Origin: an uncultured Alphaproteobacteria bacterium | GTDB taxonomy: Bacteria; Pseudomonadota; Alphaproteobacteria; RF32; CAG-239 | Assembly: GCA_944392275.1 (NCBI GenBank) | Contig: CALXWA010000002.1 | Span: 62,001-126,000, forward strand | Direction: 5' to 3' | Length of the DNA: 64,000 bases | Part shown: one piece after another, positions 42,322 to 51,774 of the stretch | Position numbering within the stretch: the stretch's first letter is position 1 | Layout of the letters: each line of letters opens with the position of its first letter | The notes under the pieces: model-generated | Database searches by the model: none | What the model was told of the DNA's origin: nothing | What the model saw: only the letters and a program-made list of their open reading frames with translations | Position numbers and translations under genes: made by a program

Positions 42322-42765
42322 ATGAAAAAGAAATTTAAAAATTTTGAAGAGGCCTGTTGCTACTTTCGTGAATTTGATATTACCAAAATAAAATCCGTCG
42401 AGGATTTTTGGGTTATCACTTCCTTTTTGAAAGACTTAAAACAACATGCTGCCGATTTCTCTGTTGAGGAATATACCTTTTGGAGAAGTTATGAAAAAGA
42501 TGTCAAAGCTCTTATGGAAGCAAAGGGGATTATTATTTTGGTCGGTAAAGATATCGACGATCTTGTTGACCAAATTATGCATAAACTTTCACCTGATGCT
42601 TTGGCACTTTTTTTGATAAAAGGGGATTTTGATGTTTCTGAGGCAACGGATTATGAGTTAGAAACCCTCATGTCACGATTGCACAACGGTAAAGGGAAAA
42701 ATGCGCAAAAACTTTTAGAGCAAGTACGTAAAGAAATTTGCTTGCGTAATCCCAATCTGAATTAA
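42322..42765 (+). CDS. Hypothetical helical protein
   Basis: 147 residues, soluble, probably all alpha (FEEACCYFREFDITKIKSVEDFWVITSFLKDLKQHAADFSVEEYTFWRSYEKDVKALMEAKG). No motif I recognise. Codon use fits the neighbours. It is followed by a convergent terminator. Confidence 0.6.
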   Translation: MKKKFKNFEEACCYFREFDITKIKSVEDFWVITSFLKDLKQHAADFSVEEYTFWRSYEKDVKALMEAKGIIILVGKDIDDLVDQIMHKLSPDALALFLIKGDFDVSEATDYELETLMSRLHNGKGKNAQKLLEQVRKEICLRNPNLN

Positions 42766-42769
42766 GAAA

Positions 42770-42812
42770 AAAAACGGATATTTAAGCGTTAAGCCTAAAT
42801 ATCCGTTTTTTT
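42770..42812. terminator. Bidirectional terminator
   Basis: AAAAACGGATATTTA/TAAATATCCGTTTTT, a 15-bp stem between convergent genes. Confidence 0.85.
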
Positions 42813-43125
42813 ATTTGGTTATAAACAATATCGGATTCCATTTTTCATCTGAAATCCAGTTTATTAAGGAACAAGTACCTATAATAAAGAGCCATGCAAT
42901 AAACAAACTCGTCAGCGGATTAAGCCATTCCAGAATCCCGCCAAACAAGTGAACGTAGTTAATTCCGGAAAAAAGAACAATATATCCTCCAACAAGGCTC
43001 ATTAGGCGGAATAAAACATTCTTCCATGTTTTAACACTGCCAATATAAGCACAAATCCAAATAAACATTATTCCTGTCGTAAGCCAAAATTTCGGCTCAT
43101 GAAAAATTTTAATAATAGCATCCAT
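42811..43125 (-). CDS. Small membrane protein
   Basis: 104 residues with three or four predicted helices (FWLTTGIMFIWICAYIGSV, LFRLMSLVGGYIVLFSGINYVHLF, PLTSLFIAWLFIIGTCSLINWI). No known family. Monocistronic. Confidence 0.6.
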   Translation of the reverse strand: MDAIIKIFHEPKFWLTTGIMFIWICAYIGSVKTWKNVLFRLMSLVGGYIVLFSGINYVHLFGGILEWLNPLTSLFIAWLFIIGTCSLINWISDEKWNPILFITK

Positions 43126-43182
43126 AATTCTTATTTTTTACATTATTTATGTTAGCATAAATTGCCACTTTCAACAAGACAA

Positions 43183-43212
43183 AAAAAGAGCCTCTTTTGA
43201 GGCTCTTTTTTA
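43183..43212 (-). terminator. Terminator
   Basis: AAAAGAGCCTC-tttt-GAGGCTCTTTT just after the lipoprotein stop, with flanking A/T runs. Confidence 0.8.
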
Positions 43213-43225
43213 AGTGTTGTTTTTT

Positions 43226-44329
43226 TTATTTTACAAAAATTTGTACTTCCGAAGAGGTTACATTTCCGCTACGAGCCGATAGGCTAATCCGATCAGCTCC
43301 AACCCCCATATCAATCATATCTTGAAAGACAAGAGTTGCGTTATTCTTTGCAGCGGCTGTTGAAAGCTGACTTCCACCTGCCGGACTGATGGCTACAATA
43401 TTAAACATTGCATTTGCCTTTTTGGCTTTCGCTGAAGAAACTGCTTTTTGCAAAGCATCTTTGTAGTCTACTTTGGATTTGTTAAATTTAATGCTCATCA
43501 ACGGCTTTCCTGAAACGGCAGAACCTCCTGCAGGTTGGCTGTAATTGTTGTATGTCCCGAGAGCAACATTGTTCAATGGAACATTGCTTACACCATAGCT
43601 TCCTGTTTTAATAGCGGAACCTAAAGCTGAAATATTATTTTTAGCGGTTTCAATATACTGTTGTTGGCGAGCTACATCATTATTGATTTCAGAAAGCAAG
43701 CTATTGATAATCAAAGCCGTTTGGTTTGTTTCTCCTTCCAGAATACGGAGCTGACGATGATCTTCATCAACGGCACCGGAAATATTATAAGCCGCACGAA
43801 TTGAATCTGCTAAATAAGTGGTATTGGCCGTATCTGATGACACTTTTTGGGCTAATTGGCTTAATGCCATGGTATTGGTATTCATGACCTGAACGTTATT
43901 TTGAGCGGCTTGCAACATTTGATACATCATCGGGTTGCCCGGGGTTGTTCCAACCTGTAACTTTGCCTCAATATTGCCAACAACTTTATGGTATTGCAAC
44001 GCATTGTTAATTACAGAAGCCCGAATCTGTTGCAATTGTTCATTATTTGCACGAATAGAGGCTTGAACCTGAGCCAATTCATTACGGAACGTAACGACCT
44101 TTTGACCAACAAATGTTCCGGTATTATTCCCTTCCGATACAGAAACCGGCTCAAAATTGCCAGAGCCTAATCCGGGAATAACATCGTCGGAAGAACTTTG
44201 AACACTCATTTCTTCTTGAGTATCGCCTGTGAAAAGTGATGGAAATAACTCATCAGATGAATAAGAACAACCACTGATGATCATTATTGATGCCATCGAC
44301 AATGATAATTTGACTGCTAAATTGGTCAT
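43226..44329 (-). CDS. Hypothetical lipoprotein with coiled-coil region
   Basis: 367 residues from the ATG at 44329 (an upstream in-frame ATG at 44359 is less likely). Lipobox IISGC. Ser/Asp-rich linker, a long Gln/Asn-rich coiled coil (FRNELAQVQASIRANNEQLQQIRASVI...LRILEGETNQTALIINSLLSEINNDVARQQQYIETAKNNISALGSAI) and a C-terminal domain of about 100 residues (KPLMSIKFNKSKVDYKDALQKAVSSAKAKKANAMFNIVAISPAGG...GADRISLSARSGNVTSSEVQIFVK). The last part resembles OmpA-like or secretin-associated repeats in pattern only. Probably an envelope scaffold protein. Confidence 0.65.
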   Translation of the reverse strand: MTNLAVKLSLSMASIMIISGCSYSSDELFPSLFTGDTQEEMSVQSSSDDVIPGLGSGNFEPVSVSEGNNTGTFVGQKVVTFRNELAQVQASIRANNEQLQQIRASVINNALQYHKVVGNIEAKLQVGTTPGNPMMYQMLQAAQNNVQVMNTNTMALSQLAQKVSSDTANTTYLADSIRAAYNISGAVDEDHRQLRILEGETNQTALIINSLLSEINNDVARQQQYIETAKNNISALGSAIKTGSYGVSNVPLNNVALGTYNNYSQPAGGSAVSGKPLMSIKFNKSKVDYKDALQKAVSSAKAKKANAMFNIVAISPAGGSQLSTAAAKNNATLVFQDMIDMGVGADRISLSARSGNVTSSEVQIFVK

Positions 44330-44504
44330 TGATAATACCCTTAAAAAAAATACATACAATTTGTTTTTACACTATTGATTTTCTTTGTAAAGAGATTTTT
44401 GCACAAAACAATGTAAAAATATGCCTCAAAGGGGTTAAACCCATATTTCTTTTACCTTAAATCCGAATAGTTAAAAATTCTTTTATTTTATTTTTATTTT
44501 TTGC

Positions 44505-44533
44505 TTGCATTTAAATTTTAAAAGCTGTATTAA
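44505..44533 (+). promoter_or_regulatory. tRNA-Arg promoter
   Basis: TTGCAT, 17-bp spacer with TG before the -10, TATTAA; about 20 bp upstream of the tRNA. Confidence 0.5.
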
Positions 44534-44553
44534 AGTTTCTGCACAGTGATGAT

Positions 44554-44630
44554 GCGCTCGTAGCTCAATTGGATAGAGCATCTGACTACGGATCAGAAGG
44601 TTGTGAGTTCGAATCCCGCCGAGCGCGCCA
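44554..44630 (+). tRNA. tRNA-Arg(ACG)
   Basis: 77 nt with CCA. Acceptor GCGCTCG/CGAGCGC, anticodon stem TCTGA/TCAGA with loop CTACGGA (anticodon ACG, 44588-44590; A34 becomes inosine), T-arm with TTCGAAT. Decodes CGU/CGC/CGA. Confidence 0.95.
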
Positions 44631-44641
44631 GTTTTTTTTAG

Positions 44642-44670
44642 ATAGTCTCCTTTTGTGGAGGCTTTTTTTT
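44642..44670 (+). terminator. tRNA-Arg terminator
   Basis: GTCTCC-ttttg-tGGAGGC followed by TTTTTTTT. Confidence 0.7.
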
Positions 44671-44722
44671 ATTTCTCGGCGGTTTTCGAACCAAGGTTCT
44701 TTCTGGCTGTGCTATTACCCAT

Positions 44723-44752
44723 AAAAAAAACTCCACATTGTGGAGTTTTTTT
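44723..44752. terminator. Terminator of the MliC-like gene
   Basis: AAAACTCCACA-tt-TGTGGAGTTTT, T run in both directions. Confidence 0.8.
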
Positions 44753-44754
44753 CT

Positions 44755-45057
44755 TTAGCTTTCTTGCATAACGCATCCCGGATAAGGGTGACCGTTAATT
44801 TCAAGATAATTTTTCTGTCCTTTGTTCCAAAAGACCATTGTCCCTTCGTTATTCATATAACGCGATCCGGAAGCCGCATAAACAGATTTTAGCTTGTGTT
44901 CCTTGCCATTAATTTGCAATTTTGCCATGCTTGGCGATAGGTAAGAAACCGTAACCGTTTTGCTCCCACAGCGATACTGACCATGATGATGATCACCAAA
45001 ATAACTACATGAGGCTATTAATAAGCATAATACCATTAACCCTATTTTTTTCATCAA
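44755..45057 (-). CDS. MliC-family lysozyme-inhibitor lipoprotein
   Basis: 100 residues. Lipobox LIASC, then the MliC core: YRCGSKTVTVSYLSPSMAKLQINGKEHKLKSVYAASGSRYMNNEGTMVFWNKGQKNYLEINGHPYPGCV with the conserved Cys pair and GSRY. MliC proteins are outer-membrane-anchored inhibitors of host C-type lysozyme. Useful to a bacterium exposed to animal lysozyme. Starts likely at the second Met (45054). Confidence 0.82.
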   Translation of the reverse strand: MMKKIGLMVLCLLIASCSYFGDHHHGQYRCGSKTVTVSYLSPSMAKLQINGKEHKLKSVYAASGSRYMNNEGTMVFWNKGQKNYLEINGHPYPGCVMQES

Positions 45058-45098
45058 TTTCCCTTTCTTTTTTATCCTTCGTATTAAATAATCTTTTC

Positions 45099-46250
45099 TT
45101 ATGCAACAAACAAGTCTTTAATTTTATCAAAAAAACCTTTTGCTTCCGGTTGGCACGAATTTTCTTTACTGATTGATCGAAATTCTTCCAAAAGCTCTTT
45201 TTGCCGTGATGACAGATTAACCGGAGTTTCCACATGAAGTTTGACAAACAAATCGCCCCTTCTGGTTGAACGCATCATTGTCATCCCTTGTCCTTTAATT
45301 TTTATGACATTCTCATTTTGGGCTCCGGCCTCAATATTGAGCTCTATTTTGCTGCCATCTATCGCCGGGAGCTCCATTTTTCCGCCCAGAGCGGCACAAC
45401 ACATTGATACCGGAATCCGAGCATAGAGATTTGCCCCTTCTCGTTGGTATAATTTGTGCTCTTTTATAGAAATGAAGACATATAAATCGCCATTTTCTCC
45501 ACCCCGAGATCCGGCTTCTCCGGCACCACTGACACGCATACGTGTATCATCTTCGACACCGGCCGGAATTTTTATTTTTACGTTTTTTTCTTTATTAATA
45601 ACTCCGGCACCTTTACAATCCGGGCAAGCCTCCGTTACAATGCGTCCGCTGCCATGGCATTTCGGACATTCTTGCTCTACAATAAAAAAGCCTCCCCTTT
45701 GGATATGAACTTTTCCGCTACCTTTACAATTGGGGCAAATCGGAGCTTCTTTGCCATCTTTGGTCCCGTGACCATGACAGGTCGCACAGGTTTCACTGGA
45801 TGGAATGGTTATTTCTTTTTCTATCCCTGTAAAAGCTTCTTCAAGAGTGATTTCTAAATTATAGCGGACATCGGCTCCGCGACGGGCATAATTTTGTTGT
45901 TGGCGACGTCCTCCGCCCATAAATTCTGAAAAAACATCGGCAAAGATATCTGAGAATCCACCTGATCCAAAATTAAACTCAAAGCCCCCGAACGGGTTTC
46001 CGCCTTGTCCGCCCATGCCTCCGGCAAATGCTTGTTTTCCATACCGATCGTAGGCTGCTCTTTTTTGTTCGTCCTTTAAGACTTCATAAGCTTCATTAAT
46101 TTCTTTAAACTTTTGTTCGGCAACTTTATCTCCGGGGTTGCGATCCGGATGGTATTTCATTGCCAAGCGACGAAAAGATTTTTTTATTTCTTCTCCGCTG
46201 GCATTTTTATCAACTTCCAAAAGTTCGTAATAATCGGTTTCTTCACTCAT
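45099..46250 (-). CDS. dnaJ: Chaperone DnaJ
   Basis: 383 residues. J-domain with HPD (KYHPDRNPGD), Gly/Phe linker, zinc domain with four CxxCxGxG (CATCHGHG, CPNCKGSG, CPKCHGSG, CPDCKGAG), and two C-terminal domains. Type I Hsp40, partner of the DnaK 180 bp upstream. dnaK and dnaJ are separated by a terminator and dnaJ has its own promoter. Confidence 0.97.
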   Translation of the reverse strand: MSEETDYYELLEVDKNASGEEIKKSFRRLAMKYHPDRNPGDKVAEQKFKEINEAYEVLKDEQKRAAYDRYGKQAFAGGMGGQGGNPFGGFEFNFGSGGFSDIFADVFSEFMGGGRRQQQNYARRGADVRYNLEITLEEAFTGIEKEITIPSSETCATCHGHGTKDGKEAPICPNCKGSGKVHIQRGGFFIVEQECPKCHGSGRIVTEACPDCKGAGVINKEKNVKIKIPAGVEDDTRMRVSGAGEAGSRGGENGDLYVFISIKEHKLYQREGANLYARIPVSMCCAALGGKMELPAIDGSKIELNIEAGAQNENVIKIKGQGMTMMRSTRRGDLFVKLHVETPVNLSSRQKELLEEFRSISKENSCQPEAKGFFDKIKDLFVA

Positions 46251-46292
46251 TTTTTTGCTCTGATTCTTTATATTGATTAAAAAGCTATTCTG

Positions 46293-46322
46293 TATTTAGG
46301 TTTTTTTAGCAGAAAATGCAAG
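46293..46322 (-). promoter_or_regulatory. Candidate RpoH-type promoter of dnaJ
   Basis: Minus strand CTTGCAT-N15-CCTAAATA, in the same layout as in front of dnaK and the cbpA-like gene. Confidence 0.55.
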
Positions 46323-46381
46323 CAATTAATTGAAATTTTTGAAAAATCTCTTGTACGTTTTCTTTAATTTTTTTGCAAACG

Positions 46382-46411
46382 AAAAGCTCCTACATCTCTG
46401 TAGGAGCTTTT
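46382..46411 (-). terminator. dnaK terminator
   Basis: AAAAGCTCCTACA-tctc-TGTAGGAGCTTTT, just after the dnaK stop. Confidence 0.85.
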
Positions 46412-46429
46412 GTTATTTGTTGCTGTTTG

Positions 46430-48346
46430 TTATTTAACTTCTTCAAAATCAGCATCAACGACTTTCTCATCGTTACCCGTTGAGCCAGACGTTCCCGTAT
46501 CTGCTCCTTGGGTTTGGGCACCATTTGCAGCAGAAGCATCGGCTTGTGCTTTATACATGGCCTCGCCTAATTTCAAAGAGGCTTGCATTAAGCTTTCAGT
46601 CTTTTCTTTGATCACAGACAAGTCATCGGCTTCCAGAGCGGTCTTGAGGGCTTTAATTTCATCTTCAATCTTGCTCTTTTCTGCTGCAGAAATTTTATCC
46701 CCGTGCTCTTTCAACGTTTTTTCCGTACTGTGAACTAAAGCTTCGGCTTGGTTCTTAGCTTCTACGGTTTCTTTCTTTTTCTTATCGGCTTCCGCATTGG
46801 CTTCCGCATCTTTTACCATTTTTTCAATATCGGCATCTGACAAACCACCGCTGGCTTGAATACGAATAGCCTGCTCTTTATTGGTAGCCTTATCTTTTGC
46901 AGAAACATTGACAATACCGTTGGCATCAATATCAAATGTAACTTCAATTTGCGGCATACCACGCGGTGCTGGCGGAATACCTACCAAGTCAAACTGGCCT
47001 AACAATTTGTTGTCGGCGGCCATCTCACGTTCTCCTTGGAAGACTCTGATGGTCACTGCGGTTTGTCCGTCTTCTGCTGTTGAGAAGACTTGTGATTTAC
47101 GTGTCGGAATCGTTGTGTTACGATCAATCAAACGTGTAAAGACACCACCCAATGTTTCAATACCTAAAGACAACGGCGTTACATCCAAAAGCAAAACGTC
47201 TTTAACATCGCCCATCAAAACGCCGCCTTGAATAGCCGCACCAACGGCAACAACTTCATCCGGGTTTACACCTTTATGCGGCTCTTTGCCGAAGATTTCT
47301 TTAACTTTTTCTTGTACTTTCGGCATACGGGTCATACCACCGACCAGAATAACTTCACTGATGTCAGACGGTTTAACGCCGGCATCGGCCATGGCTTTTT
47401 TACAAGGTTCAACCGTTTTTTCAATCAAGTCATCAACCAAGGATTCTAATTTGGCTCTTGTTAATTTAATATTGAGGTGTTTCGGTCCTGTAGCATCGGC
47501 TGTAATAAACGGCAAATTAATTTCTGTTTGAGCGGTTGAAGACAACTCAATCTTAGCTTTTTCAGCGGCTTCTTTCAAGCGTTGCAATGCCAGACGGTCA
47601 TTTTTCAGATCAATACCCGTTTCTTTCTTAAATTCATCCGTTAAATAGGTTACCAAGCGTTGGTCAAAGTCCTCGCCACCAAGGAATGTATCCCCGTTGG
47701 TCGATTTTACTTCAAAAACGCCATCCCCGATTTCCAAAATAGAAATATCAAACGTACCACCACCAAGGTCATAGACGGCGATTGTTCCGTTGGCTTTTTT
47801 ATCCAACCCGTAAGCTAAGGCTGCCGCTGTCGGTTCATTGATTATACGCAAAACTTCCAAACCGGCAATCTTACCGGCATCTTTTGTTGCCTGACGTTGT
47901 GAATCGTTAAAATATGCCGGAACCGTAATAACGGCCTTTTCAACCTTTTCACCTAAATAGCTTTCGGCATATTCTTTAATCTTTTGCAATACAATTGCCG
48001 AAATCTGAGACGGAGCATATTTTTGGCCTTTAACCTCTACCCAGGCATCGCCATTGTCCCCTTCAATAATCTTGAACGGAACCAAAGCTTTATCTTTTGC
48101 AACTTCCGGAGAATCAAAACGACGACCGATTAAACGTTTAATTGCAAAAAGGGTGTTTTCCGGATTGGTAACGGCTTGGCGTTTTGCCGGAAAACCGACT
48201 AATCTTTCCGTATCCGTAAACGCAACCATTGACGGAGTAGTTCTTGCACCTTCCGAATTTTCTAGGACTTTGGCCTCTCCGCCTTCCATAACGGCAAAGC
48301 AGGAGTTTGTTGTACCAAGGTCAATACCAATTACTTTATTGCTCAT
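46430..48346 (-). CDS. dnaK: Chaperone DnaK (Hsp70)
   Basis: 638 residues. [18 protein letters not shown] (phosphate loop), [29 protein letters not shown], the linker [18 protein letters not shown], then the substrate-binding domain and lid. Full length. Its stem-loop terminator and independent promoter separate it from dnaJ. Confidence 0.98.
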   Translation of the reverse strand: MSNKVIGIDLGTTNSCFAVMEGGEAKVLENSEGARTTPSMVAFTDTERLVGFPAKRQAVTNPENTLFAIKRLIGRRFDSPEVAKDKALVPFKIIEGDNGDAWVEVKGQKYAPSQISAIVLQKIKEYAESYLGEKVEKAVITVPAYFNDSQRQATKDAGKIAGLEVLRIINEPTAAALAYGLDKKANGTIAVYDLGGGTFDISILEIGDGVFEVKSTNGDTFLGGEDFDQRLVTYLTDEFKKETGIDLKNDRLALQRLKEAAEKAKIELSSTAQTEINLPFITADATGPKHLNIKLTRAKLESLVDDLIEKTVEPCKKAMADAGVKPSDISEVILVGGMTRMPKVQEKVKEIFGKEPHKGVNPDEVVAVGAAIQGGVLMGDVKDVLLLDVTPLSLGIETLGGVFTRLIDRNTTIPTRKSQVFSTAEDGQTAVTIRVFQGEREMAADNKLLGQFDLVGIPPAPRGMPQIEVTFDIDANGIVNVSAKDKATNKEQAIRIQASGGLSDADIEKMVKDAEANAEADKKKKETVEAKNQAEALVHSTEKTLKEHGDKISAAEKSKIEDEIKALKTALEADDLSVIKEKTESLMQASLKLGEAMYKAQADASAANGAQTQGADTGTSGSTGNDEKVVDADFEEVK

Positions 48347-48398
48347 GATTTTCTTTCCTTATCTAAAAAACGATACGTTTATTTGTTTTCTAGTTCTT

Positions 48399-48428
48399 TA
48401 TATAGGGAGAGCTTTTTCATGATGCAAG
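48399..48428 (-). promoter_or_regulatory. Candidate RpoH-type promoter of dnaK
   Basis: Minus strand CTTGCAT-N15-CCTATATA. Matches the alphaproteobacterial RpoH consensus (CTTG, about 18 nt, C-Y-TAT) and recurs at dnaJ and the cbpA-like gene. Confidence 0.6.
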
Positions 48429-48464
48429 TCTTTATAAAAATTTTTCTAATTTTTTTATTTCTTT

Positions 48465-49961
48465 TTAATAGCTTGATTTATTTGTAATTTCATATCCCAT
48501 ATTGCCATCAACGGCAGAATTGGCAAAAGCAAAATCTTCTGAGTTTGCAGAATAGATGCGATACAGCGTTTCCCCTTGTTCTACATAGTCTCCGACTTTT
48601 TTGAACAAATCCAATCCCGCACCATGGTATTGTGTTGCTCCGGCCAATACGCCGATTTTGTTAATCCGCTGATTATTTATACTTTCAACAATTCCGGAAA
48701 TCGGGGATATTATATCTCTGGTCAGGCTCCCTAATTGAGGCTGAGAAGATTTTCCTTGGGCATAAATGATTTTGTTCATGGTTTCTAAAGCACGACCGGA
48801 AACTAGAAGCTCTTTTGCAACATGATACCCCTGTCCGCCTCTTAATTTAGGATCAAATTCAAGTATTCTTCCGGCTAAGAATAATGATTTTTCCAATAAA
48901 TCTTGCGGAGCATCTTCTTTATTACGTAAAACTTTCATAACGTCTCTGGCCTCAAGCACCGCTCCGACCCCATTACCAATCGGCTCGCTGCCATCGGTTA
49001 TTACCGCGTCAATTTCCATCGAAAGCATGTCTCCGACGTATTCCGCTAATTTACGAATCCGCATTGCTTCCGTGGTTGATTTTACTCGTGAATTTGGGCC
49101 AACCGGAATATCTAAAACCAAATGTGTTACTCCGGCCGCTAATTTAATGGCTAAGATTGAGGATACCAACTGCTGGTGATCGGTCAAACCTAAATACCGT
49201 TCAACGGATGATATGATTTTATTTGCCTCGGCTATCGGTAACGTATCATAATTGGCAATAACCCCCCGACACTCGTTTAAAACCGAGCGAAACTTACTTT
49301 CATCCAAGTCAACATTTGCCAAAACTGAAAAAGTATCGGCAACCCCCGCACAAGACGTCAAAGACCTTGATGATGTTTTGGGGATGGGCAAACCATAAGC
49401 CGCAACAATTGCCGTAATGATGATGTCGGTTTTATTGCCTGGAACGCCGCCAAGGCAATGATGATCCACAACAATATTTTCTTTGTCCCATGAAAAGGTA
49501 TAGTTTCCGATTAAGGCTTCCGTCAGTGACAAAACCTCCGGAGCCGTCATAAAAGACCCTGATGAAACCAAAAACGAAGCGATATCCATGTTGGAATAGC
49601 GACGGGAGGCAATATCATTGATAATGGCATTATATTCTCCTCCATTCAAAATATTACCGGCAATCTTGCGACGAACCGAAGACAAACTTGCCGGTGGCGG
49701 AGATATTGCCAGAGAGACATTTGCTCCCTGAGGAAGGTCTATTTGCTCAAAAGCTTCATTATTTAAGGCCAATTCATTCGGTTTAACCAGACTGCTATCA
49801 TCCGTTATTTGTAAAAAAGCATAAATTGGCTTAACGCCGCCGTGAATTTCTACCTTGGTCAGCATTTTAATTTCATCAACATTATAGGCCGTGCATTTGC
49901 GATGAATATAAGCCAAATTTTCGTTAAAGGAATTAATCGCTAAATGTTTTAAACTGAGCAT
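48465..49961 (-). CDS. Thymidine phosphorylase family protein (archaeal/AMP-phosphorylase type)
   Basis: 498 residues, the long form of the family. N-terminal extension of about 90 residues, then the phosphorylase core (ILNGGEYNAIINDIASRRYSNMDIASFLVSSGSF, HHCLGGVPGNKTDIIITAIVAAYGL, SRSLTSCAGVADTFSVLA, the C-terminal TDGSEPIGNGVGAVLEARDVMKVL and SPISGIVESIN). Bacterial DeoA has KHSTGGVGD; this has HCLGGVPGNKT, as archaeal AMP phosphorylases and putative TP do. It may phosphorolyse nucleosides or NMPs to (deoxy)ribose phosphate. Monocistronic. Confidence 0.85.
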   Translation of the reverse strand: MLSLKHLAINSFNENLAYIHRKCTAYNVDEIKMLTKVEIHGGVKPIYAFLQITDDSSLVKPNELALNNEAFEQIDLPQGANVSLAISPPPASLSSVRRKIAGNILNGGEYNAIINDIASRRYSNMDIASFLVSSGSFMTAPEVLSLTEALIGNYTFSWDKENIVVDHHCLGGVPGNKTDIIITAIVAAYGLPIPKTSSRSLTSCAGVADTFSVLANVDLDESKFRSVLNECRGVIANYDTLPIAEANKIISSVERYLGLTDHQQLVSSILAIKLAAGVTHLVLDIPVGPNSRVKSTTEAMRIRKLAEYVGDMLSMEIDAVITDGSEPIGNGVGAVLEARDVMKVLRNKEDAPQDLLEKSLFLAGRILEFDPKLRGGQGYHVAKELLVSGRALETMNKIIYAQGKSSQPQLGSLTRDIISPISGIVESINNQRINKIGVLAGATQYHGAGLDLFKKVGDYVEQGETLYRIYSANSEDFAFANSAVDGNMGYEITNKSSY

Positions 49962-50023
49962 GGAGCCTACCTTTCCGTTCTTTTGTTTTATTATGGCACT
50001 CCATAAGTTTAATATTCGTTAAA

Positions 50024-50046
50024 AAAAGCCCTCATGTGAGGGCTTT
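50024..50046 (-). terminator. Terminator of accD transcript
   Basis: AAAGCCCTC-atgt-GAGGGCTTT with T run on the minus strand, five bases past the accD stop. Confidence 0.8.
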
Positions 50047-50050
50047 GATT

Positions 50051-50932
50051 TTATCTGTTTTCTAACAACTGTGTGTTCAACTGCGGTTTTTTATGTGTTA
50101 AGATACTGATTACTTTTATCAGTTCATTTTTCATTTCCGGTCGACGAACAACAATATCGACCATTCCGTGTTCTTTAAGATATTCGGCACGTTGGAAACC
50201 TTCCGGAAGTTTTTCACGGATGGTTTGCTCTATCACACGGGCCCCTGCAAAACCAATCACACATCCCTTTTCGGCAATATGGATATCCCCCAACATGGCA
50301 AAAGATGCGGAAACACCGCCTGTGGTCGGATCCGTTAAAATTGAAATGAACGGCAATCCTTTTTCTTTTACCATATTAACGGCAGCAGTTGTTCTTGCCA
50401 TTTGCATTAACGATAAAATACCTTCTTGCATTCTTGCTCCGCCGGAAGCCGCAATCGTAATAAAAGGATATCCGCCTCTTATGGCGATTTCTGCTCCCTT
50501 TACAATCCCTTCTCCGACGGCTGTTCCCATAGAACCACCCATAAATGAGAAATCTATTGCGGCAATCACACAGGTTATTCCTCCGATTTCTCCTTGAGCT
50601 ACGCGAATCGCATCATCGTTTCCGGTTGCTTTGCGATAAGCACGCAAGCGATCCGTATATTTTTTAGAATCGCGAAAGTTTAGCGGATCTTCCTTTAATT
50701 TTGGCAACGTTACCAAATGGTAATTTCCATTGTCAAACAGCATTTCAAAACGTTTTAACACCGGTAAACGCAAATGGTGATCACAATGGGTGCAGATATA
50801 ATTGTTCTTTTCCAACTCTTTGGTAAAGAGCATTTGACCACATTCCGGACACTTGGTCCATAGATTGTCTGCAATCTCTTTTGTTGTAATCTTTTTTATT
50901 TTCGGACGAACAAAGTCGGATAACCAATTCAT
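50051..50932 (-). CDS. accD: Acetyl-CoA carboxylase carboxyltransferase subunit beta
   Basis: 293 residues. N-terminal zinc ribbon (C28-x2-C31...C47-x2-C50), then the crotonase-fold carboxyltransferase: GGSMGTAVGEGIVKGAEIAI, ASGGARMQEGILSLMQMARTTAAV, LTDPTTGGVSASFAMLGDI, GFAGARVIEQTI. Pairs with AccA, encoded 2 kb away, in making malonyl-CoA. Confidence 0.96.
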   Translation of the reverse strand: MNWLSDFVRPKIKKITTKEIADNLWTKCPECGQMLFTKELEKNNYICTHCDHHLRLPVLKRFEMLFDNGNYHLVTLPKLKEDPLNFRDSKKYTDRLRAYRKATGNDDAIRVAQGEIGGITCVIAAIDFSFMGGSMGTAVGEGIVKGAEIAIRGGYPFITIAASGGARMQEGILSLMQMARTTAAVNMVKEKGLPFISILTDPTTGGVSASFAMLGDIHIAEKGCVIGFAGARVIEQTIREKLPEGFQRAEYLKEHGMVDIVVRRPEMKNELIKVISILTHKKPQLNTQLLENR

Positions 50933-50948
50933 TATTTTTTACCTTATT

Positions 50949-51365
50949 TTATAGAGAAAAATTTTCTTCTTGATTGCTTTCTTCTTTCTTACGTTTAAAG
51001 AGATTTTTTAAGCGACTTCCCATACTCGGCTTAATCGGTTTAGGCTCATATTCTTTAAGAACCTTGATGTTTTCTTGTAAACTTCCAACCTCTTTAACCA
51101 GCTTTTCTTGTTCTTTGGAAAGTTTTTTCACTTCTTTTTTCTGGTTTCTCAAGGCTTTGCGTAACGGCATATAAGACAGCCAGGAAAAAAAGCTCCCCAA
51201 AAAGAATCCTACCAACAAGAAGAAAACGATTGCTACGCTGAGCGACACGGTAATCTCAATATAAAAAGGCCAAAGGTTAAATGTTGCCAAGTCGTTATTT
51301 ACAAAAGCAAAAACTAAAATAACGATTAACAACGGCAAACCGATCAGCATTTTTATGAAACCCAT
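50949..51365 (-). CDS. LapA-domain (DUF1049) membrane protein
   Basis: 138 residues. Two transmembrane helices with the typical FAFVNNDLATFNLWPFYIEITVSLSVAIVFFLLVGFFLGSFFSWL, then a coiled coil (LRNQKKEVKKLSKEQEKLVKEVGSLQEN) and a basic tail. LapA (YciS) works with LapB in regulating LpxC and LPS assembly. No lapB adjacent. Operon between ihfB and accD. Confidence 0.82.
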   Translation of the reverse strand: MGFIKMLIGLPLLIVILVFAFVNNDLATFNLWPFYIEITVSLSVAIVFFLLVGFFLGSFFSWLSYMPLRKALRNQKKEVKKLSKEQEKLVKEVGSLQENIKVLKEYEPKPIKPSMGSRLKNLFKRKKEESNQEENFSL

Positions 51366-51384
51366 GTGTTTGCTCCTTTATTGC

Positions 51385-51666
51385 TTATTTTTTATTTAAC
51401 AACTCAAACAGTTGTTTCCCGGTTTTGAAATGGGGAATGTTGCGTTCATTTACTTTTACTTGTTCCCCCGTACGAGGATTTTTGGCAACACGGGGTGTCC
51501 GTGTCCGTACGGAAAAAGTTCCAAAGCCTCTAAACTCAACTCTGTCTCCTTGGGCTAAGGAAGATGTTATTTTATCCAAAATTACGGAGACTATTCTCTC
51601 AACATCTTTAACCATTAGATGCGGGTTCTTCCCGGCTATTTTTTCTATTAATTCTGATTTAGTCAC
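51385..51666 (-). CDS. ihfB: Integration host factor subunit beta
   Basis: 93 residues from a GTG at 51666, chosen because AGAGGTAG lies just upstream and the family starts (M/V)TKSELIE; a 57-nt in-frame extension to an ATG at 51723 is unlikely. HU/IHF fold: LIEKIAGKNPHLMVKDVERIVSVILDKI, GDRVEFRGFGTFSVRTRTPRVAKNPRTGEQV (the DNA-bending ribbon with RNPRTG). Bends DNA as a heterodimer with IhfA; would also support integrase reactions of the nearby element. Confidence 0.9.
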   Translation of the reverse strand: MTKSELIEKIAGKNPHLMVKDVERIVSVILDKITSSLAQGDRVEFRGFGTFSVRTRTPRVAKNPRTGEQVKVNERNIPHFKTGKQLFELLNKK

Positions 51667-51774
51667 TTTGCTACCTCTTTTCTTATTTTCTATTAAATTA
51701 TAATTTATTATCTTATTTATCAATACTGCAATTCAAAAAAAAGCTAAAATTTATTCTTTACTTATCCCAAAAAT

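Noticed and set aside
46410..47531. Long ORFs antisense to dnaK
   Set aside because: They mirror the strong codon bias of dnaK, lack ribosome sites and have no recognisable protein features.
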